DNA of 10,842 nt from CAZMXI01 sp964570205 (GCA_964570205.1 CAZMXI010000167.1:1-10842); one strand, 5' to 3'. Numbered from the stretch's first letter, positions 1 through 7,726 are shown. Made by a program: numbers and translations. Notes: generated from the sequence alone by a model not told the origin.

Positions 1-165
1 CAAGCTACTCCAAGCGGCCGGTTGAAGCCGACGCAGGAACGGTCGTGGACCCGAAGCTCTCTCACACGCAGTGCGGACGGCAGATCGGCCAAAACGCGCC
101 CAGCATGCTCCGCCCGAAACCCTGTAAAGCCCCTCTGCCGCTCGCCTTGGCACGCTTCGGCCGCG
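1..165. other. Sequence downstream of the ABC operon, no supported gene
   Basis: This stretch follows the stop codon of the repeat-protein gene and runs to the window edge. On the minus strand a GTG-initiated frame stays open to the edge for about 50 codons, but it has no recognisable motif and the composition makes such frames common. I see no T-tract terminator and no tRNA-like fold. It could hold the start of a further minus-strand gene lying mostly outside the window. Confidence 0.4.
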
Positions 166-1719
166 CTACTTCGCCAGTTGTTCCAGCCTCAGTTCCGCGC
201 GGCGCGCCGCTGTTTCGAATTCCTGAATCTCCCACGTATGCCCGTCCACATACCCAATCTTCAGAATCACTTCCTGAGCCGCGCGGTGCAACGCCAGTAG
301 AACCTCCATGGGCGCCTCATTCAACGTCGCCTTGGTGTATGGCTTGCCGGCCACCTTCCGCCCCGCTTCGGGATAGGCCTGGTCCGCGATCTCGTCATCG
401 GTGAAGTACATCAGCATCAGCAGGTAACTCTTGCGCCTGGCATCCCGATACCCTTCGGCCGCCTTCTTCTTCAACTCCTCCATGCGTTCCGAGGCGGCGT
501 TCGGCTCAAAATGGTGCGCCCTCACAAGCGACAGATACGCCTCATCCGCCGCCGCCTCCGTCTCCATTGTCGTCATCTCGTCCGCGTGCGAGGCGTACAT
601 GTAGAGATTGTCGCTGAAGTCGGGGTTGAGCAGATGGCGCCTGTACTCCTCCATCGCATGTCGGGCCACCTGCCCCGTCCGCCGATAGTTGAAAATGGCC
701 TCATCCAGCAGGCGTTTCGCCGCATCGGCATCGCCAATCAGCTTCCCATTGACCGGCAGACTCGCTGTCGGGATATCCATCATCTGCTCGTCTTCGGGCA
801 CCTGAAGCCCCGCCGCCGCCATCTCGTTGCGGCGGCCCAGAAGCCGTTCCGCCTTGGCCCAGTACATCAGCGACACGGCAGGACGGCTGTCGATCACCGA
901 ATCGCTCAACTGCACGTGCCTCTGCCCGGTGTCCTTCTGAAGCTGAGCCGCCCGTCGGTAATAGTTGAATCCCGCCGCCACCGGCGGCAACCCGTAGGGG
1001 AAAGCGCCCATCTCCTGCGTGTTGTACCTCGCCAGATACTGCAACTCAGCCCCGTTGTACTCTCCGCGCGCTCCGGCGAGCCTCGATTTCAGCAGTTCCG
1101 GCAGGATGAAACCCCGTTCGTCGAGCCAGGTCTCGTGCTCCGTTCTCCGCCATACCGCCTGGCTGCGCGCCGTGCTGGCCGCGCTGCGGTGCGGCAGCGT
1201 GTCCCGGCTCATGAATTGCGAATACTGCCGCTTCTCCGTGCTCTGGCCCAGCTTGTTGAAATACACGTCCGCCATCGCCGCCAGGATATTCACGTTGTCC
1301 GGCCGCTCCGCGTCCGCCTCCCTGGCGTACCGAAGCGCATCGAGGATCACGTAGTACTTGTTCCTCAGGCTGGCCATCTGCACGCTGAGGTTGTAGGCCT
1401 TGTTCCATATCTGGTACAGCAGCACCGAATCGAACTCCGGCTGAAGCATCCGGATCAGGTCGATCTTCGTATCAATGCTCTCCAGGTCCCGCTCGACCTT
1501 CTGGGTCTCGCTGCTGGTCCACAGGATCATCGCCAGCGGCCCGCGGAGCCCGCCCAGGATCAGCCCCAGGGCAAACGTGTTCGCCCCTTTCATTCCCGCC
1601 TGGGCTCGCGGACGCGGCGACAGCGTCTCCCGCCGGCTCTGCGCCCACCCGCGCATCAGGAACGTCAGCGCCAGCGACGCCACCAGCATCAATGCCACGC
1701 CCCTGCGTCCTCGCATCAT
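166..1719 (-). CDS. Membrane-anchored helical-repeat (TPR-like) protein, third gene of ABC export operon
   Basis: A 517-residue protein I cannot assign to a named family. The N-terminus has a basic stretch followed by a hydrophobic helix at about residues 8-22, and a second hydrophobic segment lies at about 47-68. The rest is hydrophilic and mostly helical, with TPR-like patterning around residues 75-160, suggesting a membrane-tethered scaffold. The start is the first of two ATG codons at 1719, which overlaps the permease stop as ATGA, and a GAGGTGG ribosome site (1724-1730) precedes it. The open frame continues upstream to 2448, but that part only shadows the permease. Overlap with the permease implies translational coupling and a role in the same complex, perhaps substrate recruitment or assembly. 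That role is inferred from context only. Confidence 0.85.
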   Translation of the reverse strand: MMRGRRGVALMLVASLALTFLMRGWAQSRRETLSPRPRAQAGMKGANTFALGLILGGLRGPLAMILWTSSETQKVERDLESIDTKIDLIRMLQPEFDSVLLYQIWNKAYNLSVQMASLRNKYYVILDALRYAREADAERPDNVNILAAMADVYFNKLGQSTEKRQYSQFMSRDTLPHRSAASTARSQAVWRRTEHETWLDERGFILPELLKSRLAGARGEYNGAELQYLARYNTQEMGAFPYGLPPVAAGFNYYRRAAQLQKDTGQRHVQLSDSVIDSRPAVSLMYWAKAERLLGRRNEMAAAGLQVPEDEQMMDIPTASLPVNGKLIGDADAAKRLLDEAIFNYRRTGQVARHAMEEYRRHLLNPDFSDNLYMYASHADEMTTMETEAAADEAYLSLVRAHHFEPNAASERMEELKKKAAEGYRDARRKSYLLMLMYFTDDEIADQAYPEAGRKVAGKPYTKATLNEAPMEVLLALHRAAQEVILKIGYVDGHTWEIQEFETAARRAELRLEQLAK

Positions 1720-3803
1720 GGCGCCACCTCTTTGTGCTTCAAGAAGATGTACGACAGCACCGTCAACGGTATGCCAAATGCCAGCGCAACCACCAGAGCC
1801 GCCCCCATCGTCTCTCCGGCAATCGCCACGCCCCGCTCCATGTCCTCCAGGGCCGCAAACTGCGAAATCGGCGGCAGCACCGATCCCAGCATCTTCATCC
1901 CCGCCGCCAGGGCGTCGGCCGACTCGCTCAGCGCCCTGGCCGACGCCGCGCTGGCGCCGGGGAACATATCCTGTACAAACCGCCGGGCCTCTCCCGGTTG
2001 CAGCAGGTCGGCCATCTGTTCCATGGTCCACCGCCCGCAGAGGATCACCAGCGCCGTCACGATCGCAATCGGCCAGCTCAGGAATGTGCTGCAGAATATC
2101 GAGACGATGATCACCAGCACCGACATCAGCCACAGGATCGCCAGGCTCTTGACCAGGTTCCACGCGAAGCTCTGGTCCCGCACCACCAGCTTCAGGCTCG
2201 ATGCCCGCGAGATGACCTGGGGGTCTATTCCCAAGCCGATAACCGGCCCGCGCAGATTCGCCCATCCCGGCGAATCCATACGCAGCAGAACGTCGAAGTC
2301 GCCTCCCGTCACCGCCTCCGCCGGGACCTCGAAATACGTCGGCCGGTTGTTCTCGGGCAGCAACTGAACCCCCGTCACCTGTCTTCCCGTCTGCCGGTTC
2401 ACGAAATCCAGAACAATCCGCGCCGTGTCGTCGATTTCGCCCGTCCACTCCGAGCGATCCGGCTCGATCCCCAGCCGGAGTTCCGCCTGGTAGCCGCCTT
2501 TCGCCCCGCTCAGCTTCACGTCCCGAAACTCGAACAGAGCCACCCGCCGCCCGCCGCGTTGCCCGAAAAGCTGATGGCCGAACGTGCTCGGACGCCCACC
2601 GTAGACCGGGGGCAGGGGCGAGCCGGCCGCATCCGTCGCCGGCGCGATGACCCGCTCGGTCCCCACAACCCGCAGCCTCGCCTGCCCGGGACTCAGCCGA
2701 TACTCATAATCCGACCGGTCGCCTCGGACCACGAGGAAACCGTGGAAGCCCGGCGGTGCGTTCGGTGGCACCCAGCGCTCCAGCAGTTCCGCCGGGATGT
2801 GCACGCGGAACATCTGTTCGGCCGTTCCGCCCGGCGTATCGAGCCTCTCGGCCTTCCCCAGCACCTGCGCCGGAACCACGGTTTCCATGTTCAGGTTGTA
2901 CAGCTCGAAGAACAACCCCGGCTCCTCGGAGGGCTGTGTCGCCGGCCGCGCATCCGGGCCGGGCTGAATCCGCACCGCCGCATAGGCATACAGATCTCCC
3001 GGCATCGGAGGCCGCGAGATCGGCTTGCGTCGATCCTGCGGCGGCGGGCCCTCAAACGGAGGGATCCCTCTGCGATCCACGTTAAACAGCACCGCGATCT
3101 GCGTCTCTTCGCCGCCGGGCACCCACCAGTCCCGCTCATCTTTGGGGGCATGCGACAGCATCGCCAGCCGGTTCGGCAAGCCCAGTTCCCTCGCGTGAAG
3201 CGTCCCGCGGTCCCGGTAATACTCCAGCGTCGGCCGGCTGATCGGGTCCACCGCCCCGGCCACCGCCAGCCGCCCCGCCGCCTCTTTGCGTATCCGATGA
3301 TCCTGCCACTTCAGGAATGCATAGGTGAAGACCCCCATGATCGCCAGGATCCAGAACGTCACGCAGGCGAATCCCGCGATCTTCCCCAGCACGATCTCCA
3401 ACCGCGTCACCGGCTTTGTGGCGATCGTGTAGATCACCCGTGTCTCGATCTCCTTCGGCAGGTTCGTGCAGGCCAGGATGATGCTCACCAGAGCCACCAG
3501 AAACCCCGTGGCGAACAGCGAATACACCGTCATCTGCCGAACCAGATCCTGGTAGTCCATCGCGCGCAGGAATTGCGATATGACCATGATGGCCACAATG
3601 ACCAGAGGCGTGATCCACAGCACCCGCCGACGGATGGATTGCCGGAAGCATACGGATGCAATCGCCGCGATTCGCCGGACCCTCAACCGGATGATGTCTC
3701 TCCAGCCCAGCACGAGGCCCGACAGGACGATTCCCGCCGCCACGATGACCGGGACGGGATGCGCCTCGATGTATTCCAGAAGCTCAGCCACCATGGATCC
3801 CAT
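1716..3803 (-). CDS. ABC-2 type transporter permease with large extracytoplasmic insert
   Basis: A 695-residue membrane subunit of an ABC-2 exporter. Hydrophobic helices lie at about residues 17-34, 60-77, 93-111 and 143-164, and again at 550-571, 573-590 and 666-687. Residues 114-144 contain the pattern E-T-R-x-I-Y-T-I-A-T-K-P-V-T-R then K-I-A-G, typical of ABC-2 permeases of the NosY or multicopper-enzyme-maturation type. Between helices 4 and 5 sits a soluble, probably beta-rich insert of about 385 residues, far larger than in usual members of about 250-300 residues. The start is uncertain: ATG at 3803 or ATG at 3794, neither with a strong ribosome site. The ATPase gene is 48 bases upstream, with a terminator-like hairpin between. 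The stop overlaps the next start by four bases. The substrate is unknown. Confidence 0.88.
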   Translation of the reverse strand: MGSMVAELLEYIEAHPVPVIVAAGIVLSGLVLGWRDIIRLRVRRIAAIASVCFRQSIRRRVLWITPLVIVAIMVISQFLRAMDYQDLVRQMTVYSLFATGFLVALVSIILACTNLPKEIETRVIYTIATKPVTRLEIVLGKIAGFACVTFWILAIMGVFTYAFLKWQDHRIRKEAAGRLAVAGAVDPISRPTLEYYRDRGTLHARELGLPNRLAMLSHAPKDERDWWVPGGEETQIAVLFNVDRRGIPPFEGPPPQDRRKPISRPPMPGDLYAYAAVRIQPGPDARPATQPSEEPGLFFELYNLNMETVVPAQVLGKAERLDTPGGTAEQMFRVHIPAELLERWVPPNAPPGFHGFLVVRGDRSDYEYRLSPGQARLRVVGTERVIAPATDAAGSPLPPVYGGRPSTFGHQLFGQRGGRRVALFEFRDVKLSGAKGGYQAELRLGIEPDRSEWTGEIDDTARIVLDFVNRQTGRQVTGVQLLPENNRPTYFEVPAEAVTGGDFDVLLRMDSPGWANLRGPVIGLGIDPQVISRASSLKLVVRDQSFAWNLVKSLAILWLMSVLVIIVSIFCSTFLSWPIAIVTALVILCGRWTMEQMADLLQPGEARRFVQDMFPGASAASARALSESADALAAGMKMLGSVLPPISQFAALEDMERGVAIAGETMGAALVVALAFGIPLTVLSYIFLKHKEVAP

Positions 3804-3809
3804 CCCGCG

Positions 3810-3849
3810 AAAAAAAAACCGCCGGCCCCCGATGTGCTTCGAAGCCGGC
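3810..3849 (-). terminator. Terminator-like hairpin with T9 tract between ATPase and permease genes
   Basis: Read on the minus strand, the sequence just after the ATPase stop codon contains GCCGGCTTC (3841-3849), an 11-base loop, then GGGGCCGGC (3821-3829). This gives a 9-pair stem with two G-U pairs, followed by GG and nine T residues (3810-3818). That is the layout of a rho-independent terminator. Because the permease ATG lies only six bases beyond the T tract, it would act inside the operon, lowering permease expression relative to the ATPase or being relieved by translation or antitermination. Confidence 0.6.
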
Positions 3850-3851
3850 CG

Positions 3852-4805
3852 CTAACCGGCGCTGGCCACTTCCTCCCGCGATGTCTTCTGCGCATTCTCC
3901 CGGATGACGCGCACAAACAGGTCTTCAAGCGTCGTCGTCGGGTGCGTGATCATCGCATCCTCAATGCCCAGGCTCGCCAAATGCGTTCTCAGATGCTGGA
4001 TCTGCTCGATCGTGAGCCCCTTCGCCTGCACCTGCGTCACGTCCTTGACCTGAAGCAGATCGGACACCGGGCCCGTCACCTGCTCCTTGCCGCCATAGAG
4101 GATAATGATCCGGTCGCAGACATCCTGCACGTCGGCCAGGAGATGACTGCACAGCAGCACCGTCTTGCCCTGCGTCTTGAGCGACAGGATCAGATCCTTC
4201 ATCTCGCGCGTGCCGATCGGGTCCAGCCCCGTTGTCGGCTCATCCAGCAGAATCAGGTCCGGATTGTTGATCAGCGCCTGCGCCAGACCGATGCGCCGAG
4301 CCATCCCCTTGGAATACTCCCGCAACTTGCGCTTGCGTGCCTTGGCATCCAGGCCGACCTTGTCCAGGAGCGACGGAACCCGCCGTTTCAGTTCAGCCCG
4401 CGGAATCTTGAACAGGTTGCCGTAGAAATGCAGCGTTTCCTCGCCGTTGAGGAATCGATACAGGTACGACTCTTCGGGAAGGAAACCCACCCGTTCGTTG
4501 ATCTTCGGCGTTCCGGCCGGCTCGCCCAGCACAAACGCCCTCCCCCGCGNNNNNNNNNNGGGCGGCAGGCAGCGGCCACTCCAGAGGCGGGATGACGCCC
4601 TCCCCCGCGTCGGGAAGATCAACCCCAACAGCAGCTTGATCGTGGTGCTCTTGCCTGAGCCATTCGGACCCAACAGCCCAAACACCTCTCCCCGATGGAT
4701 GGTCAGATCCAGCCCATCCAGCGCCGTCACTTTCGGACGGCCCCAGAAGTCCGTATAGACCCTCGTCAGCTTCTCTGTGCGAACGGCGTCGTTAGACAAT
4801 GTCAT
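3852..4805 (-). CDS. ABC transporter ATP-binding protein (ABC-2 exporter type)
   Basis: Hydrolyses ATP to drive the membrane subunit encoded next to it. Counting from the chosen ATG: Walker A GPNGSGKST at residues 46-54, an ABC-2-type signature YSKGM near 164-168, Walker B LILLDEP at 184-190 followed by TTGLD, and the switch histidine in CSHLL near 221. A regulatory tail follows. The ATG at 4805 was preferred over an in-frame TTG at 4844, because homologous proteins start close to the E-K-L-T-R-V-Y segment. Neither start has a convincing ribosome site. Codons 70-90 are disrupted by ten N bases and a duplicated 15-base segment. Removing 60 bases restores an uninterrupted family-like sequence P-T-R-G-R-A-F-V-L-G, so the true protein is probably about 297 residues, not 317. 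Confidence 0.93.
   Translation of the reverse strand: MTLSNDAVRTEKLTRVYTDFWGRPKVTALDGLDLTIHRGEVFGLLGPNGSGKSTTIKLLLGLIFPTRGRASSRLWSGRCLPPXXXXRGRAFVLGEPAGTPKINERVGFLPEESYLYRFLNGEETLHFYGNLFKIPRAELKRRVPSLLDKVGLDAKARKRKLREYSKGMARRIGLAQALINNPDLILLDEPTTGLDPIGTREMKDLILSLKTQGKTVLLCSHLLADVQDVCDRIIILYGGKEQVTGPVSDLLQVKDVTQVQAKGLTIEQIQHLRTHLASLGIEDAMITHPTTTLEDLFVRVIRENAQKTSREEVASAG
4535..4609. repeat. 15-base direct repeat flanking an assembly gap (ten N)
   Basis: The 15-mer acgccctcccccgcg occurs at 4535-4549 and again at 4595-4609, exactly 60 bases apart. Ten N at 4550-4559 and 35 other bases lie between. It falls inside the ATPase gene, just after the Walker A region. The pattern is what a scaffolder leaves when two overlapping contig ends are placed end to end. 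A genuine 60-base insertion is less likely, because the extra codons (S-S-R-L-W-S-G-R-C-L-P-P) interrupt a conserved segment. Confidence 0.75.
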
Positions 4806-4902
4806 GGGAGCGCAGACCGTAGCTGGGTTTTGACCAGAAAACAAGCCGCCACTGCCGCAGGAAGGAGGCTCCCGGACCCCGTCCTCCCTAAGTTATTGCC
4901 AA

Positions 4903-5082
4903 TTATCGAGCTGTGGGAATGCGCGGGCCCTTGCGGCTGCGACGACGACGCTTCTCACTGGGCTTTTCATAGTAAGCCACGCGCTTGATGTCTTTCGTCA
5001 GCCCTTCCTTCTCGCAGGCTTTTTTGAACCGCCGCAGCATTTGTTCGGCAGTCTCATTCCCGCGCAGCTTCACCTTGATCAT
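4903..5082 (-). CDS. rpsU: 30S ribosomal protein S21
   Basis: A 59-residue basic protein of the small ribosomal subunit, which sits near the 3' end of 16S rRNA and assists initiation. The translation begins MIKVKLRGNETAEQ, continues with a segment rich in R, K and F (MLRRFKKACEKEG), then VAYYEKPSEKRRRR, and ends RIPTAR. That is the standard S21 pattern, including the Y-Y-E-K-P-S and poly-basic tail, at normal family length. The ATG at 5082 is preceded by GGAAGGA (5092-5098) with nine bases spacing. The gene lies on the same strand as the ABC unit, 97 bases upstream of the ATPase start, and 163 bases after the alpha-galactosidase stop. No convincing terminator follows it, so read-through into the ABC genes is possible. 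Confidence 0.96.
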   Translation of the reverse strand: MIKVKLRGNETAEQMLRRFKKACEKEGLTKDIKRVAYYEKPSEKRRRRSRKGPRIPTAR

Positions 5083-5126
5083 ACCTGTTTGTCCTTCCGA
5101 TCACCGGAAATTGCCATAAAACACGA

Positions 5127-5154
5127 CCGGCGGGCTGTACCGTCTTCCCGCCGG
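5127..5154 (-). other. Perfect 8-bp stem-loop in the leader of rpsU
   Basis: On the minus strand CCGGCGGG (5147-5154) and CCCGCCGG (5127-5134) are exact reverse complements around a 12-base loop. The hairpin is followed by TCGTGTTTTATGG. It is either a weak terminator for the upstream alpha-galactosidase transcript or a stem at the very 5' end of the rpsU mRNA, depending on where transcription starts. Confidence 0.5.
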
Positions 5155-5162
5155 AACTCCTT

Positions 5163-5190
5163 ATCCTACCCGAAGCCGCCGGTTCTGCAA
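5163..5190 (-). promoter_or_regulatory. Candidate sigma-70-like promoter for rpsU
   Basis: Read on the minus strand: TTGCAG (5185-5190), a 16-base spacer, then TAGGAT (5163-5168), giving a predicted start near 5156 and a leader of about 75 bases. The match to consensus is partial (TTG of the -35, four of six in the -10). It is the best-spaced pair I see between alpha-galactosidase and rpsU, and its -35 context is shared with the lipoprotein promoter candidate. Confidence 0.35.
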
Positions 5191-5206
5191 CCCTGCGGCC
5201 GGCTTC
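5172..5206 (-). terminator. Stem-loop downstream of alpha-galactosidase gene
   Basis: GAAGCCG and CGGCTTC form a 7-pair stem that extends by three further pairs across a single bulge, with a loop of about 14 bases. It begins 39 bases after the alpha-galactosidase stop codon. It has no T tract, so terminator function is uncertain. It also overlaps the candidate rpsU -35 element, so it could instead be a regulatory structure. Confidence 0.35.
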
Positions 5207-5245
5207 ACCTCTCCGATTTCCGACCAGAGCCGTTTGCGCAATTCC

Positions 5246-7717
5246 TCATTTCATCCGCTCATACACCATAACCACCGCGCCGGGCTTGTCTGGAATGGTC
5301 ACGAGCAACCCGGTGTCGAGCAGTTCGCGGCCCGAAAGGCGTAACTCATTATTTTCACCAACGTTACGAACACTATAGGTCGAAACCGGGTCGAGGCCGC
5401 GCAATTTCAGCCGTGCCGACTCATAAACGCTCGCCGGACGGCGGAACGCCTGCACCATGCCGGTTCCGGCCTCCGGCCGATCAAACTGCCATGCCATCCA
5501 GACATCGCCCTCGAAGCTCCAGCCTGTCAGGGGGTAATAGTCGCCCCACATATATGGCGCGAGCTGGCGCCACTCGGCCACCAGCTTACGCATCAGCGCA
5601 AAATCCAGATCATCGCGACGGGTGTCGTAGCCCATGACGGTCAGCAACGCCATGCCGCTGCGGAAGCCATAGACATCAACCCGATCGGCCGGAAAGACCG
5701 GCGCGCCGAAATACGGCTCCCAGAGGGCCAGCCCGTAAAACTGCGTCTGCTTCGATGTGAGATTCGGGTATTCCATGTCGCTTTTATGGAACGGCATGGA
5801 TCGACGGAGGGTCTCCAGGTCATTTCGCCGGCCGCCCGAGGCGCACGTGTCGATGAGCATGCCGGGGTGACGCCGGCGCAGCTCATCCCAGTATGCCAGG
5901 TACCCGGTGACATGCTTGATTTCCGTGATGCCCCGACGGTCCGGCGCATCGTTCCTGCGCCAGTAATCCAACGGGGCAAAATTGAAGTCCTGGCGGTAGA
6001 TGTCGATTCCCTGCTCCCGAATCGTCTTGTCCACGTGGTCGATCAGCCATTTCAGAGCGTCCGGATTGCCCAGGTACAGCAGCTTGTTCCCGCCATCAGC
6101 GCCAAGGAGCCACTCAGGATGGTTCTCGTAAAGCCAGGTTCCGGGCGTGACACGCTCGGGCTCAAACCAGACCAGGGTCTGCACCTTGCTGGCATGGGCA
6201 TGGTCGGCAATGGCACGCAAACCGTTGGGGAACCGCCGCGTATCCGGCGCCCAGGTTCCCACGTTCCACCAGCCGTCGCGGAAGGGATACCAGCCGGCAT
6301 CCATCCACCAGAAGCTTAGCTGGACTCCGTTCTTGATGTATCCATCGATGAACTGCTTCTGATTCGCCTCATTGGCGTTCTGCATCTCGTTGAGCTGGTT
6401 GGCACTGGAAGCCCCCAATAAGGGCGGCGGGAGCTTCCCATTCAGCCGGGGGATGTTGTGCGCCATCATCCACCGACGCCAGATGTTCTGCCCGCGAATC
6501 CAGTCGCCCTGGTAGAACTGCACGACCGCCAGCGGACCTCGGACCTCTTCGCCCGGCATGAGCTTGAAATGAGTGGCCTCCTGCCCCGCGCGAATATGCA
6601 GGCCGGCGTTGCCATCCCGCTGAAACGTCCCACCCCATTGCCCCGGCCAGCCGACGACCACGATAGCGCCCGCACCACCCCAGGCGAAGTTGAAATACGG
6701 CCACACGCCATCGCTGCCGCGCCCACCGGATGAAGCCACGCTCATGGACCTGCCCGCAGGCAGGGCTGTCTGAAGCGGCCGATAGTCGTCAGGCGTAGCC
6801 TGGCTGCCGGCGTTATGGTGCAACATGAATTCGCCGCTCTGGCCGCGGTTGAGATTCAGGTCAATGGCGTGAATATTCGAGAGCACAGGCGTGTCGTTCC
6901 GGGATGTGTTGCGAAAGTGCAGTGTCCACTCGAACGTGGGAAAATCGCGGTACTCCACCGCCTGGCAGCGAACCTCCAGTCCGGTGGCGGGGTCGGTCCA
7001 GGTGATGGTGCGCGCGGTGCGGGTGTCGTCGATTGCCCGCACCACCTCTTGGCGCTGCCAGCCATCCAGGAATGCGCTCGACGGCCGACCGGCATACGTG
7101 AACGAAAACGGCGGGCCCGCGGGGGCGGTCTCCAGGAACGGCATTTCGCCCAGGAACACCTCGGTACCGTCGGCCAGGACGACCTTGGCCTCCGCCCAGT
7201 CGCTCTGGTCGCAGGAAATCCCGTCGCCCGCATCGGAAATCTGGAGGACGAAGGATGTTGCACCCTTCAGATCAACGCTCACCGGCACCCCGGACATGCC
7301 TTCGCGCAAGACCTGCGACTTGAACGCTTCTTTGTCGGCGACAAGGACCGAAAAGACCACGCTGGCACGTCCCGGCCTGGTTTGCTCGTTGCTGTCCACA
7401 CCAACGATCGTCGAGAACGTCTTCGCCGGCGATGGCAGATGCACGATGATCTTGCTGTTCGCGTGGCAATAGAGACCGCGGGTGTACTGTTTGTCCACGA
7501 TCGTCAGCGGCCGACCGCCTCGGGCATTGCGAAGGACCGGATCATGATTTGCCAACACCTGCAGACCCACAGGACGTGCCCGGGCGTCGGCCGGCGCGAA
7601 GCTGGACTTGAGCCATGCATCCCGTCGGGCGATCTCCTGGGGAACAACAACCCCCGCCATAAGTGGCGAGACTGACGCAACCAGACCGAGAACAGCAAGT
7701 GCTGCCAGACGCATCAT
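5246..7717 (-). CDS. Secreted NPCBM-domain GH36-type alpha-galactosidase
   Basis: An 823-residue retaining glycosidase expected to release terminal alpha-galactose from oligo- or polysaccharides outside the cytoplasm. A Sec signal peptide covers about residues 1-21 (cleavage near LMA-G). An NPCBM carbohydrate-binding domain covers about 50-190 (YTRGLYCHANS, GVDSN, SDAGDG...DWAEAKV). A GH36 N-terminal beta-sandwich follows at about 200-410, then the catalytic barrel at about 430-720 and a C-terminal beta-sandwich. The likely nucleophile is D577 in YRQDFNF. The CASGG loop is at 625-629, and the likely acid/base is D647 in HKSDMEY, 70 residues on, the same spacing as the catalytic pair reported in Geobacillus AgaA. 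WWMDAGW and VWFEPERV are also typical. AGGAGG (7721-7726) lies 3 bases from ATG 7717 and 6 from ATG 7714, so the second ATG may be the real start. Exact glycan substrate is unknown. Confidence 0.92.
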   Translation of the reverse strand: MMRLAALAVLGLVASVSPLMAGVVVPQEIARRDAWLKSSFAPADARARPVGLQVLANHDPVLRNARGGRPLTIVDKQYTRGLYCHANSKIIVHLPSPAKTFSTIVGVDSNEQTRPGRASVVFSVLVADKEAFKSQVLREGMSGVPVSVDLKGATSFVLQISDAGDGISCDQSDWAEAKVVLADGTEVFLGEMPFLETAPAGPPFSFTYAGRPSSAFLDGWQRQEVVRAIDDTRTARTITWTDPATGLEVRCQAVEYRDFPTFEWTLHFRNTSRNDTPVLSNIHAIDLNLNRGQSGEFMLHHNAGSQATPDDYRPLQTALPAGRSMSVASSGGRGSDGVWPYFNFAWGGAGAIVVVGWPGQWGGTFQRDGNAGLHIRAGQEATHFKLMPGEEVRGPLAVVQFYQGDWIRGQNIWRRWMMAHNIPRLNGKLPPPLLGASSANQLNEMQNANEANQKQFIDGYIKNGVQLSFWWMDAGWYPFRDGWWNVGTWAPDTRRFPNGLRAIADHAHASKVQTLVWFEPERVTPGTWLYENHPEWLLGADGGNKLLYLGNPDALKWLIDHVDKTIREQGIDIYRQDFNFAPLDYWRRNDAPDRRGITEIKHVTGYLAYWDELRRRHPGMLIDTCASGGRRNDLETLRRSMPFHKSDMEYPNLTSKQTQFYGLALWEPYFGAPVFPADRVDVYGFRSGMALLTVMGYDTRRDDLDFALMRKLVAEWRQLAPYMWGDYYPLTGWSFEGDVWMAWQFDRPEAGTGMVQAFRRPASVYESARLKLRGLDPVSTYSVRNVGENNELRLSGRELLDTGLLVTIPDKPGAVVMVYERMK

Positions 7718-7720
7718 GTG

Positions 7721-7726
7721 CCTCCT
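7721..7726 (-). promoter_or_regulatory. Ribosome binding site of the alpha-galactosidase gene
   Basis: A perfect AGGAGG on the minus strand. The spacing is 3 bases to the first ATG (7717) and 6 bases to the second (7714), which favours initiation at the second codon and makes the protein one residue shorter. Confidence 0.7.

Noticed and set aside
511..2367. 618-codon plus-strand open frame
   Set aside because: Antisense shadow of the repeat protein and permease genes; low-complexity R, H and L content and no recognisable motif.
1720..2448. N-terminal extension of the repeat-protein frame
   Set aside because: It overlaps the permease in another frame, and the ATGA overlap with a ribosome site at 1724-1730 marks the true start.
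1692..4595. Very long plus-strand open frame (967 codons) opposite the ABC genes
   Set aside because: It is rich in R, H, P and Q with no domain, crosses the N gap, and mirrors clear minus-strand genes. This is a composition artefact of high-GC coding DNA.
4827..4842. GTTTT-GACCAG-AAAAC inverted repeat before the ATPase start
   Set aside because: Only five pairs, mostly A-T, with no promoter alignment; too weak to call an operator.
6815..7675. 286-codon plus-strand open frame inside the alpha-galactosidase region
   Set aside because: No domain signature and fully antisense to a gene with catalytic motifs.
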